Of a DNA stretch of 64,000 nt, positions 17,957-27,018 are shown in pieces (position 1 is the first letter of the stretch; the number at the start of each line of letters is the position of its first letter). Below the pieces are notes generated by a model. That model was not told the DNA's origin and made no database searches. It saw only the letters and a list, made by a program, of their open reading frames with translations. Source of the stretch: Microtetraspora sp. NBRC 13810 (GTDB taxonomy: Bacteria; Actinomycetota; Actinomycetes; Streptosporangiales; Streptosporangiaceae). The DNA is taken from positions 111,198-175,197 of the forward strand of contig NZ_BSRQ01000021.1 in the NCBI RefSeq assembly GCF_030268685.1, in the 5' to 3' direction. The position numbers were made by a program, and so were the translations under genes.

Positions 17957-18772
17957 ATGGCCCGTGAACCGTTACCGGACGCCGGCCCGCCGGCGCGTGC
18001 GGCCGATCTGCGACTGGCTGGAGAGTGGCTGAGCCGGCACGACCTGGCCAGCGCCCGCCCGACCCCGCTGCTGGCCAGCCGGCCGGCGGCCCGCAGACGC
18101 GCCCGCCTCGCCGCTCAGATCCTCCTGACCGTGCTGATCATCGCGAGCGCGCTCGCCGCCACTTCCGCCTTCGGCGACTTCCAGCCGCATCGCCCCCTGG
18201 CGCTGCTGGCCCTGACCGCGCTGGTCGCCGGGCTGCTGCTGGCACAGTCGCTGCTCGACCGGTGGGTACGACGCGTCGACCAGCGGGCGGGCGCGACCCT
18301 GTCCCGCAGGGCCGCCCACCTGATCCAGCCCGGCTGGCGGGCCGTACTCGGCCGGCCGTACGCCATCTTCGCGGTCGCCACGTTCGCCGGTGCGATGGTG
18401 CTGGCCGGGAGCGCCCTGGCCGTTCCCGACCCCATCGTGCGGCAGCTGGCCGTCGTCCTGCTGATCGGCCTGCTCGGCGCGACAGCCATCACCGCCGTGC
18501 AACTGCGCCACCTGCTCAGGCACCCGGTCGTGGCGCAGGACGAGGAGTCCCTCACCGCCGACGTCATCATGCGCGTCGAGGACGCCCGCGACCTCACCAC
18601 GCCGAGCGTGCAGTGGTCGCTGCCCATGGTGCTGCTGTTCGGCACCGCGCCCGGCTGGTGGAGCGCCGCCGCGGTCGCCTACCTGCTCCTGGGCGTGGGC
18701 ACGACCGTCGCGCTCCATGCCAAGACGCCGTCGAGCGCGACGGTGGCCCGGCGGGTCATGAGCGTCCGATGA
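17957..18772 (+). CDS. Integral membrane protein, GntR-linked
   Basis: 271 aa. Cytosolic N-terminus (ADLRLAGEWLSRHDLASARP) and about six hydrophobic helices in two groups (ILLTVLIIASALAATSAF; LALLALTALVAGLLLAQSL; IFAVATFAGAMVLAGSALAV; LAVVLLIGLLGATAITAV; LPMVLLFGTAPGWWSAAAV). Start ATG 17957 with a near-perfect AAAGGAGG. Its stop overlaps the gntR start (ATGA), so the pair is an operon. Function unknown; YtrA-type regulators usually control transporters, but no ATPase is present here. Confidence 0.75.
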   Translation: MAREPLPDAGPPARAADLRLAGEWLSRHDLASARPTPLLASRPAARRRARLAAQILLTVLIIASALAATSAFGDFQPHRPLALLALTALVAGLLLAQSLLDRWVRRVDQRAGATLSRRAAHLIQPGWRAVLGRPYAIFAVATFAGAMVLAGSALAVPDPIVRQLAVVLLIGLLGATAITAVQLRHLLRHPVVAQDEESLTADVIMRVEDARDLTTPSVQWSLPMVLLFGTAPGWWSAAAVAYLLLGVGTTVALHAKTPSSATVARRVMSVR

Positions 18773-19146
18773 TCGTCATCGATGCGGCCTCGCCGGTGCC
18801 GCCGTTCGAGCAGCTGCGGTCCCAGCTCGCCCGGCAGATCCAGGAACGCACGCTGGCCGTGGGTGCCCGGCTGCCGACCATCCGCCACCTCGCGGCCGAC
18901 CTCGGCCTGGCCGTCAACACGGTCGGACGGGCCTACCGGGAGCTGGAGGAGGCGGGGCTGATCGAGACGCGCGGGCGGGCGGGCTCGTTCGTGTCGGCCG
19001 GCGGCGAGGAGGGCCGGGAGCTGGCCCGCCGGGCCGCCGCCGACTACGCGGCCGTGATCGCCAGCGTCGGCATCGACACGGCCGAGGCGATCCGCATCGT
19101 ACAGGCGGCTCTGACGTCCGGCGCGGCAGCACCGGCCTCGTCATGA
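18769..19146 (+). CDS. GntR-family regulator, YtrA subfamily
   Basis: 125 aa, the short YtrA type. Winged HTH (FEQLRSQLARQIQERTLAVG, LPTIRHLAADLGLAVNTVGR, AYRELEEAGLIETRGRAGSF) and a short helical tail for dimerisation, with no effector domain. ATG 18769 overlaps the stop of the membrane protein gene. Probably represses its own operon through the 12-bp inverted repeat at 17899-17948. Confidence 0.88.
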   Translation: MIVIDAASPVPPFEQLRSQLARQIQERTLAVGARLPTIRHLAADLGLAVNTVGRAYRELEEAGLIETRGRAGSFVSAGGEEGRELARRAAADYAAVIASVGIDTAEAIRIVQAALTSGAAAPASS

Positions 19147-19330
19147 CCGCGACCCGGCCGCGGGGTCACGTCGCCGGCCGCGCGACGCCGGCGGAACCTG
19201 GAACCGGTACGCCCCCAACGACCACTCCGAGTGACCCCCACAGGGGACGTGGTGTCGAGTACAGATCACTTGATCAACGACTCCTGCCAGCATGGCACCC
19301 GTTGTAGAGCGGGTGCATAGGATCGCCGAC

Positions 19331-20071
19331 ATGGCACTGCGACCCGTTATGGTGAACATCAAGGCTCTTGATCACTCGGCGGTCGGCCGGTTCTGGGCGG
19401 AGGCGCTCGGCTGGTGTGCTTACAGCCCCGGCGCGACCACCTACGTCGGACCCGCCGGCGGCCTCGTCTGGCCGGACCCGGTCGCCGTCGGCATCGACAT
19501 CGTTCCCGTGCCGGAACCCAAGGCGACAACGAAGAACCGTGTGCACCTCGATCTCGCCACCACCTCTGCGGCCCATCAGGCTGAGTTGGCCGCGCTCCTC
19601 CAGGCTCTCGGTGCGACTCCCGCCCACGTGGGCCAGGGCAAAGTGCCGTGGACGGTCCTCGCCGACCCGGAGGGCAACGAGTTCTGCGTGCTGGAGCCTC
19701 GGGAGATCTACCGGGACACCGGCCCGATCGCCCGGGTGGTGGTCGACTGTGCGGATCCGCGGGCCATGGCCCGGTTCTGGGACGAGGCGATCGACTGGAC
19801 CCTGCACGAGGTGACCGACGATCACGCGGTGCTGCGCTCCGCCAAGGGTGTCGGCCGGTATCTGGAGTTCGTCCGCACGCCCGGCGAGAAGACCGTGCCG
19901 GAGCGCGTCCATCTTGACCTGCTGCCGTACCCCGGTGACGATCAAGCGGCGGAGGTGGCCCGGCTGCGGGCTCTCGGCGCCACCGACATCGATCTCGGCC
20001 AGGGCGACGTGCCATGGACCGTCCTCGCCGACCCGGAGGGCAACGAATTCTGCGTCCTCGCCCCGGCCTGA
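19331..20071 (+). CDS. VOC family protein, two tandem glyoxalase-like domains
   Basis: 246 aa. Two repeats of one VOC/glyoxalase-like module: each ends in VPWTVLADPEGNEFCVL (near residues 107 and 232) and each begins with an AVGRFWAEALGW or AMARFWDEAIDW helix. HLDL in each half offers a metal-ligand His. This is the Glyoxalase_6 arrangement common in actinobacteria. Substrate unknown. Start ATG 19331 fits the domain edge; no clear ribosome site. Confidence 0.85.
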   Translation: MALRPVMVNIKALDHSAVGRFWAEALGWCAYSPGATTYVGPAGGLVWPDPVAVGIDIVPVPEPKATTKNRVHLDLATTSAAHQAELAALLQALGATPAHVGQGKVPWTVLADPEGNEFCVLEPREIYRDTGPIARVVVDCADPRAMARFWDEAIDWTLHEVTDDHAVLRSAKGVGRYLEFVRTPGEKTVPERVHLDLLPYPGDDQAAEVARLRALGATDIDLGQGDVPWTVLADPEGNEFCVLAPA

Positions 20072-20445
20072 CGCGGAGCCCTACTCAAGTGAACTCCCAT
20101 CGGATGATGCCGCCAACGGCTCAGCGGGCGTCGAGTCCCGCCGGTCCGGGTCGCCCCAGCCGCGGCAGGTCCGCGGCTCGACGACGCGGTTGCGGGTGAA
20201 CAGGGTGCCGTCCTGGCGGGCCAGCGTGGCCACAGGCAGGCTGCCCCGATCTTGAGCCACGCGATCTCGCTGTCGGTACCAACAGCCTGTTTGAGCTGTT
20301 CGACCCACGGGGGTTTTTGATTGCCGGCAGGTCATCTGCATCCGCGCGGACCTGGCGTGGGTTTGTTGTCCTACGCCCGGCCAGCCGGTCGCACGGCGTC
20401 GGCCACCTCCCGCATCGGCGCCTTCGCGCCGGTGTTCGCGGGCCA

Positions 20446-20553
20446 GGCGGCCTCGCCATAGCCCGCTCACTGGTGACGGCGCACGGCGGCCGGCTCGACC
20501 TGCGTACGTCCCCGGGCCGCGGCGCCGCCTTCACGGTGGCGTTTCCCGCCCTC
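20446..20553 (+). pseudogene. Histidine kinase ATPase-domain fragment
   Basis: 36 codons reading GGLAIARSLVTAHGGRLDLR and then TSPGRGAAFTVAFPAL, the G2 box and end of a HATPase_c domain. No upstream kinase is present. The rest of 20072-20582 holds no supported gene, only short out-of-frame scraps. Confidence 0.55.
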
Positions 20554-20582
20554 GCCGAGTCCCAACGCGGGCGCCGGGTGCC

Positions 20583-21345
20583 TCAGTGGTCCTTCTGGAC
20601 GAAGGAGTCCTGCGGCACGTTCTCAGCGAGAGGTCTCTTGCGCTCCGACGGCACACGCCGCCGGATGTCTTCTTCGAGATTGCGCATCGCCATGTGGAAG
20701 ATCTCCGACTGCCCGGCGCCGACGAACGACAGGTGGCCGAAGACCTCGAGCACCACCAGGCCGTGCATGTGCCCCCACGCGCTGATGAAGAGGGCAGCCG
20801 CCGGGGCGGGAAGGACCCCGAGCTCCTCCTGCCCGGGCAGGCTCTCCAGGTGCCGGCGCAGCGCGGGGCTGAGGTCGGGCGCGTCGGCGCGGGCCAGTTG
20901 GTCGGCGGTGTAGCCGTCGAACAGGGCGCGGTGGAACACGGCGCTGATCCGTCGCGCCGCGGACGTCGTGGGGCCGTTCGGGGCAGCCTGGTAGTTGGGC
21001 AGCGGCGTCCCGTAGATGAGGTGGAACAGCTGGACGTTCTCCAGTGCCCACCCGCGGTAGCCCTCGGCGGCGACGAGCATGGCGGTTGATCCCCGGCCGT
21101 GCCCGGCGCCGGCCTCGGCGGCCGCGGCGAGCCCCTCGTACGCCTCCACGATCAGCGGCGTCAGCAGGTGGCCTTTGCTGGGGAAGTAGTGATACAGCGC
21201 CTGAACGGTCATGCCCAGCTCGCGGGCGACGGCACGCAGAGACAGGGCGGCGGCGCCCTGGGCGGCCACATGCCGCCGCGCCGTCGCGGATCTCGGCCAA
21301 CGCCGTGGCGCGGCGCCGCTCGCGCACCGATCGCTGGCTCGTCAC
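20583..21345 (-). pseudogene. TetR-family regulator with N-terminal frameshift
   Basis: The downstream frame (from GTG 21269) has the end of the HTH (LSLRAVARELGMTVQALYHY) and a WHG-type ligand domain (LENVQLFHLIYGTPLPNYQ). The natural N-terminus, VTSQRSVRERRRATALAEIR from GTG 21345 behind an AAGGAGGAG site and a TTGACA box, is in another frame. Restoring two bases (CG) within the CGCGACG run near 21284-21288 would join them as AEIR-ATARRHVAAQG. Either a real disabling deletion or a sequencing error; translation from GTG 21269 would lack helix 1. Confidence 0.7.
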
Positions 21346-21573
21346 GGCCCGCGTCTCCTCCTTGACCGTGTCAAGAAAATCTAGCACTGCTACGGCCAGG
21401 GCGGCCGCTCTTAGCCTGGCGTCGCCATCACCGACCGGTCATATCCAGGCGTTCTCCAGCATGCCCAAGCGCTCGGCGGCGCGGGCCACGCACGCCGACC
21501 GCATCGGTCGTCATTTCGTACGGGGAATTCGACGGCACGGTCAGCCGGGAAATCCATAAGGGAGACAACGAAA

Positions 21574-22195
21574 GTGTTCCGAAACGATCAGATGAGCCGG
21601 CTTCGTCGGCGCCGGCAATGGGTGCTTGCCGCCGCGGTGGCAGCCACATTGGCGACACCCGCGGCCGCGGCCGCGGTGCCGGCCGAGCGGCAGCACCCAA
21701 CGCACCAACTCAAGTGGGAGGCCTGCACCGATCCCGCTTTCACCGGCAAGCAGTGCGGCACGATTCGAGTTCCCATGGACTGGTCGCAGCCTCGCGGCGC
21801 TCACCTCACGCTCGCGCTGGTCCGCCAGCCCGCGCTCGACCCCGCACACCGCATCGGCACGCTGCTGATCAACAACGGGCGCGGCCTGTCGGCGATCGAG
21901 CAGTTCCGGTACGCCCTGGAAGGTTTGACACAGATCGGTGGGGCGATGCCCCGGCGATTCGACCTCGTCGCCGTCGACAACCGCGGCGTCGGACACAGCA
22001 CGCCCATCCGCTGCGCGGAACCGCTGAAGCCCGCCGGTATCAGCTACTTCCCCCAGAGCAAGGCAGCTTTCGACAAGCTTGTCGCCCATAACCGCACGCT
22101 CGGGCAAGACTGCGTGCGCCGCAACGGATCCCTGGTCGCGCACATGGACCAGGCCGGCACCGCTCGCGACCTCGACGCCGTACGGGTCGCGCCCG
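21574..22195 (+). pseudogene. Secreted alpha/beta hydrolase, truncated
   Basis: Signal peptide (residues 12-35), then the N-terminal half of a TAP-like tripeptidyl aminopeptidase/hydrolase: WEACTDPAF, CGTIRVPMDWSQP, IGTLLINNGRG, FDLVAVDNRGVGHSTPIRC, then MDQAGTARDLDAVR. The frame then becomes unrelated, exactly before the usual nucleophile elbow (YGxSYG), so the catalytic Ser and His are gone. GTG 21574 has AAGGGAG upstream. The break is at about 22195, where a different gene tail begins. Confidence 0.75.
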
Positions 22196-22741
22196 GCGAT
22201 TGCTCGAACGCCGGGACTGTCAGGACTGAGCGGACGACTCCTCGCGCTGGGCGGCGCCGTGGCGGTGACGGCCGTCGTGGCGAACCTGGTCGCGCCGACA
22301 CTGATCGGATCCGAAGCGCCCGCCTACGCCGTGACCAATAACCCTGACGGCACGATCACCATCGAGTTCAGGGACCGGTTCTATACCAAGGACTTCAACA
22401 GGAGACTGGAGGAGGACCTGCGCGCCTCCGGCGTACCGACGGTGGTGGATCTCTTGCCTGCCGGAAAGACGTGCAAAGAGCCACGCGCCCGGTACCGGCC
22501 GCAGGAGGAGACCAAGAATCTGACTACATGGAAATCCAGCTCGGACGCGCTCTCTTTCACTCTCCACGCTGACCAGATCAGGGCCGGCCAGACTCTGGTG
22601 ATGACCTTCGCGGGCTCCGTCGATACGGAGGGCGGGTGGGACTTCAAGGTTGCAGACGGTCCCGTAGCCGCTTGCCTGCCGGTAGACGACCCGAGGGTCG
22701 TCCAATCCTCCATCCCTGAATCCTCTGCCTCCGGAGAATAG
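22196..22741 (+). pseudogene. C-terminal part of a membrane-anchored secreted protein
   Basis: After the junction the plus frame reads LSGRLLALGGAVAVTAVVAN (membrane anchor), AYAVTNNPDGTITIEFRD and an outer domain of about 130 residues. The AYAVTxNPDGT motif after a membrane helix is typical of a large actinobacterial family of sigma-factor-linked outer proteins. The cytosolic N-terminus and start codon are missing, so the gene was joined to the hydrolase 5' half by a deletion. Confidence 0.65.
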
Positions 22742-23067
22742 GTACCCGTCCGTTGGACACGCCGCCCGCCGGTCTGTCGCGCGGGGAAACGATTTCCTCG
22801 CGGGGCACCCTGGCGACACGGAAGCCCACCAGATCTCCGGAGGTGCGGGATGCCGCGAGCTGAGCCATCGTCAGCACGTCGTGCAGGCGGCCCCGCTCAT
22901 CTTGAGGCGCGGCGCGACACACCCCCTGTCGCGAACAGAGACGTCGACGAGTGCGCCGTCGGCAGATGCGTCGGCGCTGACGGGCATCGGCCCGCGACGT
23001 CAAATGGTGCGGACGGTGAGGGGAGTCAGGTATCCCTCGGGGGATTTCTCCCGTTACATCGGGGGGG
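22742..23067. other. Intergenic region with a faint minus-strand fragment
   Basis: No complete gene. On the minus strand near 22780-22890 a short stretch (MAQLAASRTSGDLVGFRVAR) recalls the GFRVAR end of formylglycine-generating-enzyme-like proteins, but it is too short to assign. The region before 23068 must hold the Rieske gene promoter. Confidence 0.3.
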
Positions 23068-24200
23068 GTGACGCGATGCGCGGCGACGGTCCAGCCTCTT
23101 GACCGGGCCCGATGCCTGCCCGGTCGCATCTACCACGATCAGACGATCTACGACGCGGAGATGGCGAACATCTTCCGCCGCGAGTGGGTCGCGGTGTTCC
23201 ACGCGGCCAGGCTTTCCCGTCCCGGCGACTTCCTCGCCTTCGAACTCACCGGGAAGCCCTGCTGTTCGTTCGCGACTCCGAGGGTGAGATCCGGTGCTAC
23301 AGCAACGTCTGCCGGCATCGTGGAATGCAGGTCGCCCTGGGCGAGGGCAACAGGACGAGGTTCCAGTGCGGGTACCACCGGTGGGCGTACGACCTGTCGG
23401 GCGCGCTCGTGCACGCGCCCGAGATGCCTGAGCTGAGGGACGGCGGCATCAGGCTCCCCGAGGTGCGCACGGCCGTGTGGCAGGGCATCGTCTTCGTCAA
23501 CCTCAGGCAGGACGCGCCCGACCTGCACGAGCAGCTGTCCGAGCTGAGTTCGATCCTCGAACCCTGGAACGCCGGGAGCCTGGAACCCGTGTACGAGCGG
23601 CCGTATCCGTGCGCCTGGAACTGGAAGATCATGTACGAGAACGGCATCGAGAGCTACCACATCCTCGGCACGCATCGCGCCTCGCTGGAGGACCCGCTGC
23701 CGACCCGCGTCAGCTATGGCGCACCGGGGGACGGCCGGAACTACGCGGAGATCCATCTTCCGTTCGCCCCCGCGGCCGACGGGCTGTTCGCCGCCGACGC
23801 CGTCGTCCCCGCTCTTCCCGGTCTGCCGTCCTGGGCCGCGGAGAAGTTCGTGTTCTGGGCCGTTCACCCGAATCTCATCATGAACCAGACGCTCGACGGC
23901 CTGCAGACCTACATCACCCTGCCACACGGCCCGCAGGAGTCGACGTTCACCTGGGCGTACATGACCCATCAGGAGGCCAAGGCGTCGCCGAACTACGCGA
24001 GGTTCAAGAAGGCGCAGGAGGATTTCGCCGACCTGGTGCAAGGGGAGGATGCGATGTGCACCCGGCCCGTACAGGAGTCGATGAACTCCGGCGACTATGT
24101 CCCGGGCCCCTACAACCAGCGTGAGCTGCCCGTGTGGGCCTTCCACCGCTGGTACGTCCACCGCATGGCCGGCGGTGCCGAAGAAGCCGCGACCTGGTAG
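23068..24200 (+). pseudogene. Rieske aromatic-ring hydroxylase alpha subunit, frameshifted
   Basis: Frame 1 (from GTG 23068) gives GRIYHDQTIYDAEMANIF and VFHAARLSRPGDFLAFEL; frame 2 continues ALLFVRDSEGEIRCYSNVCR. One base is missing in GGGAAGCCC near 23251-23256. The rest is complete: Rieske ligands CRH and CGYH (CxH-x15-CxxH), non-haem iron ligands in ENGIESYHILGTHR, and an intact C-terminal domain. About 376 residues in all, normal for the family. If the shift is real the enzyme is dead; no reductase or ferredoxin gene is adjacent. Confidence 0.75.
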
Positions 24201-24219
24201 CCGCCCTTCGCGTGGGCGG
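24201..24219. terminator. Small hairpin between convergent genes
   Basis: CCGCCC (24201-24206) pairs with GGGCGG (24214-24219) right after the Rieske stop and 4 bp before the luxR stop. Weak; possibly a two-way terminator. Confidence 0.35.
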
Positions 24220-24222
24220 GTC

Positions 24223-26553
24223 CTACGACGCGGTGCGCGACATCCACCACGCCGCCACCTGCGCCCGGGAGGTGCAGCCGAGCTTCCGCAGGATCCGCTC
24301 GACGTGCCCTTCGGCCGTGCGCTGGGCGATGACGAGTCGTTGCGCGATCTTCTTGTTGGTCAGACCCTCGCTGATCAGCTCCGCGATCTCCAGCTCCCGG
24401 GGGGTGAGCTCCTCGGCGTTCGCCGCGTGGTGCGAGTCATACGGCGCCGCCCTCATTCCCTTCTTGAGGACGTGGTCGATCGCGGCGTCGGGTGTCATCC
24501 GGGCGCCCCGCTGGTAGGTCTCCTCGAACGCCGTCTCGCCCAGCGACGCGCGCGCGTACTCCCGGGCGTCCTCATGTGCCTCTCCCCACGCGGCGTATTG
24601 CAGCAGGGAGATGCCCGCCTTGCCCCACGTGGCATGCGCCGAGCCCAACAGCCAGGCCACCGAGTCCGCGTCCTTCCGCCCGCGCGCTATCCAGGACAGC
24701 GACTCCAGGCACGCGCCGACGACGGTCGGGTCGTCGAACTCGCGATTGATCTCAAGGATCTCCTTGAGCAGGCGGGTGGCCTCGTCGAGATCGCCTTGCA
24801 TACGCCGCAGATCGGCGAGGATCCACATGAGGTACGACAGGTTCCACCGCGCGCCCCGCCGGACGCACTCCTCGATCGCCGAAACGCACAGTGCCACGCC
24901 CGCGTCGATCTCGCCCAGCACCCCGAGCACGCCGGCCAGGTCCGAGGTGACGAGCCAGCGTCCCGGTAGATCGCCCAGCGCGTCGTAGTGATCACGTGCC
25001 GCGCTCAGCAAGGCCTTGGCCTTGGGGAAGTCGTGGTCGCAGGTGGCGGTGAGGCCCTGGACGTAGGTCGCGTACGCCCGGCTGCGGTCGTCGCCGAGTC
25101 GCTCGGCCAGGGCACGGCTCTCCTGGCCGTGGCGGCGGGCGGCTCGAATGTCTCCCTGGTAGAACGCGAGCCAGCCCGCCAGCCACAGCCCGCGGACTCT
25201 GGCCGCGTCCGCCTCGGCGCCCTCCGGTAGGGCGGTCAGCAGGCGCTCCACATGGCGTCTGCCCTCGCTCACCGCGTGGACCAGCCAGAAGGGCCAGAGG
25301 TCCGTGGCGAGATACAGGCCGGTGATGGCTTTGTCCGGGGTGGTCAGGCAGTATTCGATCGCGGCCCGGATGTTGTGCCGCTCGGACTGGAGCCGCCGGC
25401 TCCAATGCCGCTGTTCCGACTGCGCCCACCCGATCGCCGCACGGGCGGCGAGCGCTCCGCACCAGTCGCGGTGTCGCGCCCTGATCGTTTCGAGCTCGCC
25501 CGACTCCTCCAGACGGGCCCGGCCGAACTGCCGCAACGTGTCGAGCATGCGGTAACGGTCACCCGGGCCGTCATCGTCCCGGATCACGATCGACTTCTCG
25601 ACGAGGCTGTCCAGGCGGTCCAGCAGCGACTCGGCAGGGAGGTCGTCGTCACAGCACACCGCCTCCGTCGCCGCGAGGTCGAAGCCGCCGGCGAAGACGG
25701 TCAGCCTCGCCCACAGCGTGCGGTCGGGCGGATCCAGCAGGTCATGGCTCCACTCGACCATGGCCGTGAGCGAGGTCTGCCGGGTCTCGCGGCCCCGGTG
25801 CCCGATGGTCAGCAGCTTGAACCGGTCGCCGAGACGGGCGACGATCTGCTCCACGGACAGGGACCGCATGCGCACCGCGGCCAGCTCGATGGCGAGCGGG
25901 ATCCCCTCCAGATCGCGGCAAAGACGCGCGACCGGCGGGCCTGTCCCGGCGTCCAACCGGAAACCGGGAAAGACCGCCTGTGCGCGGCTCACGAACAGGT
26001 TGACGGATTCGTAGCGCAGCAGGATCTCGGGGGGCTCCGCATCCGTCGATTCGGGCGGCACCGTGAGCGATGGGACCTGGAAAATCTGCTCGCCCTCCAC
26101 ACCGAGCGCCTGGCGGCTGGTGGCGAGGATCCGCAGGTTCTCCGACGCCTGGAGCAGGGTGCGGGCGAGAAGCGCGGAGCTGTCGACCAGGTGCTCGCAG
26201 TTGTCCAGGATCAGCAGCCCGTTCCGGTCCGCCAGGTGGTCGATCAGCGCCTCCGTCCGCGACGTGGTGGACACGTCGGGCAGGCCCATCGCCGCGGACA
26301 CCGTCTGTGGCAGGAGACTCGGGTCCGTCAGCGTGCTGAGGTCGACCAGCCAGAGACCGCCGGGAAACGCCCGGTGCTTCGCCCGTGCCGTATGCGTGGC
26401 CAGCCGCGTCTTGCCGATGCCGCCGGGGCCCGTCAGGGTCAGCAACCGGCTCGACTCCAGCAGGCGGCGGACGTCGGCGACCTCTTCCCGGCGGCCGATG
26501 AACGGGGTCAGTTCAGCGGGAAGCACAAGACTCGATCGTTGAACGTCAGCCAC
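24223..26553 (-). CDS. LuxR-family regulator with AAA/NB-ARC ATPase domain
   Basis: 776 aa. N-terminal P-loop ATPase (FIGRREEVADVRRLL; Walker A GPGGIGKT near residue 42; Walker B LLILDNCEH), a winged-helix part (EWSHDLLDPPDRTLWARLTV), about 300 residues of helical TPR-like repeats and a C-terminal LuxR HTH (LTPRELEIAELISEGLTNKK; AEGHVERILRKLG). STAND-type transcription activator. Convergent with the Rieske gene and divergent from the luciferase-like gene, the likeliest targets. Closely similar in plan to the protein at 55847. Confidence 0.88.
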   Translation of the reverse strand: MADVQRSSLVLPAELTPFIGRREEVADVRRLLESSRLLTLTGPGGIGKTRLATHTARAKHRAFPGGLWLVDLSTLTDPSLLPQTVSAAMGLPDVSTTSRTEALIDHLADRNGLLILDNCEHLVDSSALLARTLLQASENLRILATSRQALGVEGEQIFQVPSLTVPPESTDAEPPEILLRYESVNLFVSRAQAVFPGFRLDAGTGPPVARLCRDLEGIPLAIELAAVRMRSLSVEQIVARLGDRFKLLTIGHRGRETRQTSLTAMVEWSHDLLDPPDRTLWARLTVFAGGFDLAATEAVCCDDDLPAESLLDRLDSLVEKSIVIRDDDGPGDRYRMLDTLRQFGRARLEESGELETIRARHRDWCGALAARAAIGWAQSEQRHWSRRLQSERHNIRAAIEYCLTTPDKAITGLYLATDLWPFWLVHAVSEGRRHVERLLTALPEGAEADAARVRGLWLAGWLAFYQGDIRAARRHGQESRALAERLGDDRSRAYATYVQGLTATCDHDFPKAKALLSAARDHYDALGDLPGRWLVTSDLAGVLGVLGEIDAGVALCVSAIEECVRRGARWNLSYLMWILADLRRMQGDLDEATRLLKEILEINREFDDPTVVGACLESLSWIARGRKDADSVAWLLGSAHATWGKAGISLLQYAAWGEAHEDAREYARASLGETAFEETYQRGARMTPDAAIDHVLKKGMRAAPYDSHHAANAEELTPRELEIAELISEGLTNKKIAQRLVIAQRTAEGHVERILRKLGCTSRAQVAAWWMSRTAS

Positions 26554-27018
26554 GGGTTCGTCACCTCCTGATCGACTGGACCGGTGACACGACCGTCAGG
26601 GGAGTACCCATCCAACATAGTTCGGGCCAGATGTCAGGTCTTGTGGCGGTCTGGCAGGGAACGAGAAGGGGCACCACCCTTGCTACGGCTGGTGCCCCGG
26701 TGTTCCCTGGTACCGGCGGGCACTGCTGGTCTCGATGAGGTGTGTCCCTCGATGCCGGCGCAAGGCGCCCATGGCAGAGCCCCCGCGCTCGCCGAACAGT
26801 CTGGACGGCCCGGCGGCGCGAGATCAGGGGAGAAATCCCCGGCCTCCAGTGTCCCCCGGTGATCTCCGGGCTGAAGAAGCCGGATGTACCCGCTCCGGCG
26901 CCGTGGTTCTCCCGGTGCCGGACGGGCGGCACCCGGGGGACGACCTCTTCCCGGGGAGTCCCTTCATCGCATCGGGGAAGGCTGTGTACGACCGCGAGGA
27001 CCTGGTCGCCGCCGCCAG
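26554..27018. other. Divergent intergenic region
   Basis: 465 bp between the luxR and luciferase-like genes; holds both promoters. A plus frame ending at 27022 (GSPFIASGKAVYDREDLVAA) looks coding for its last 30 codons but is not recognised; possibly a gene relic. Confidence 0.4.

Noticed and set aside
20081..20470. Minus-strand 129-codon frame
   Set aside because: Mixed frames with no motif; short coding-like patches only, left as debris.
22780..22890. Formylglycine-generating enzyme tail on the minus strand
   Set aside because: Only GFRVAR and a few residues fit; too short to assign to a family.
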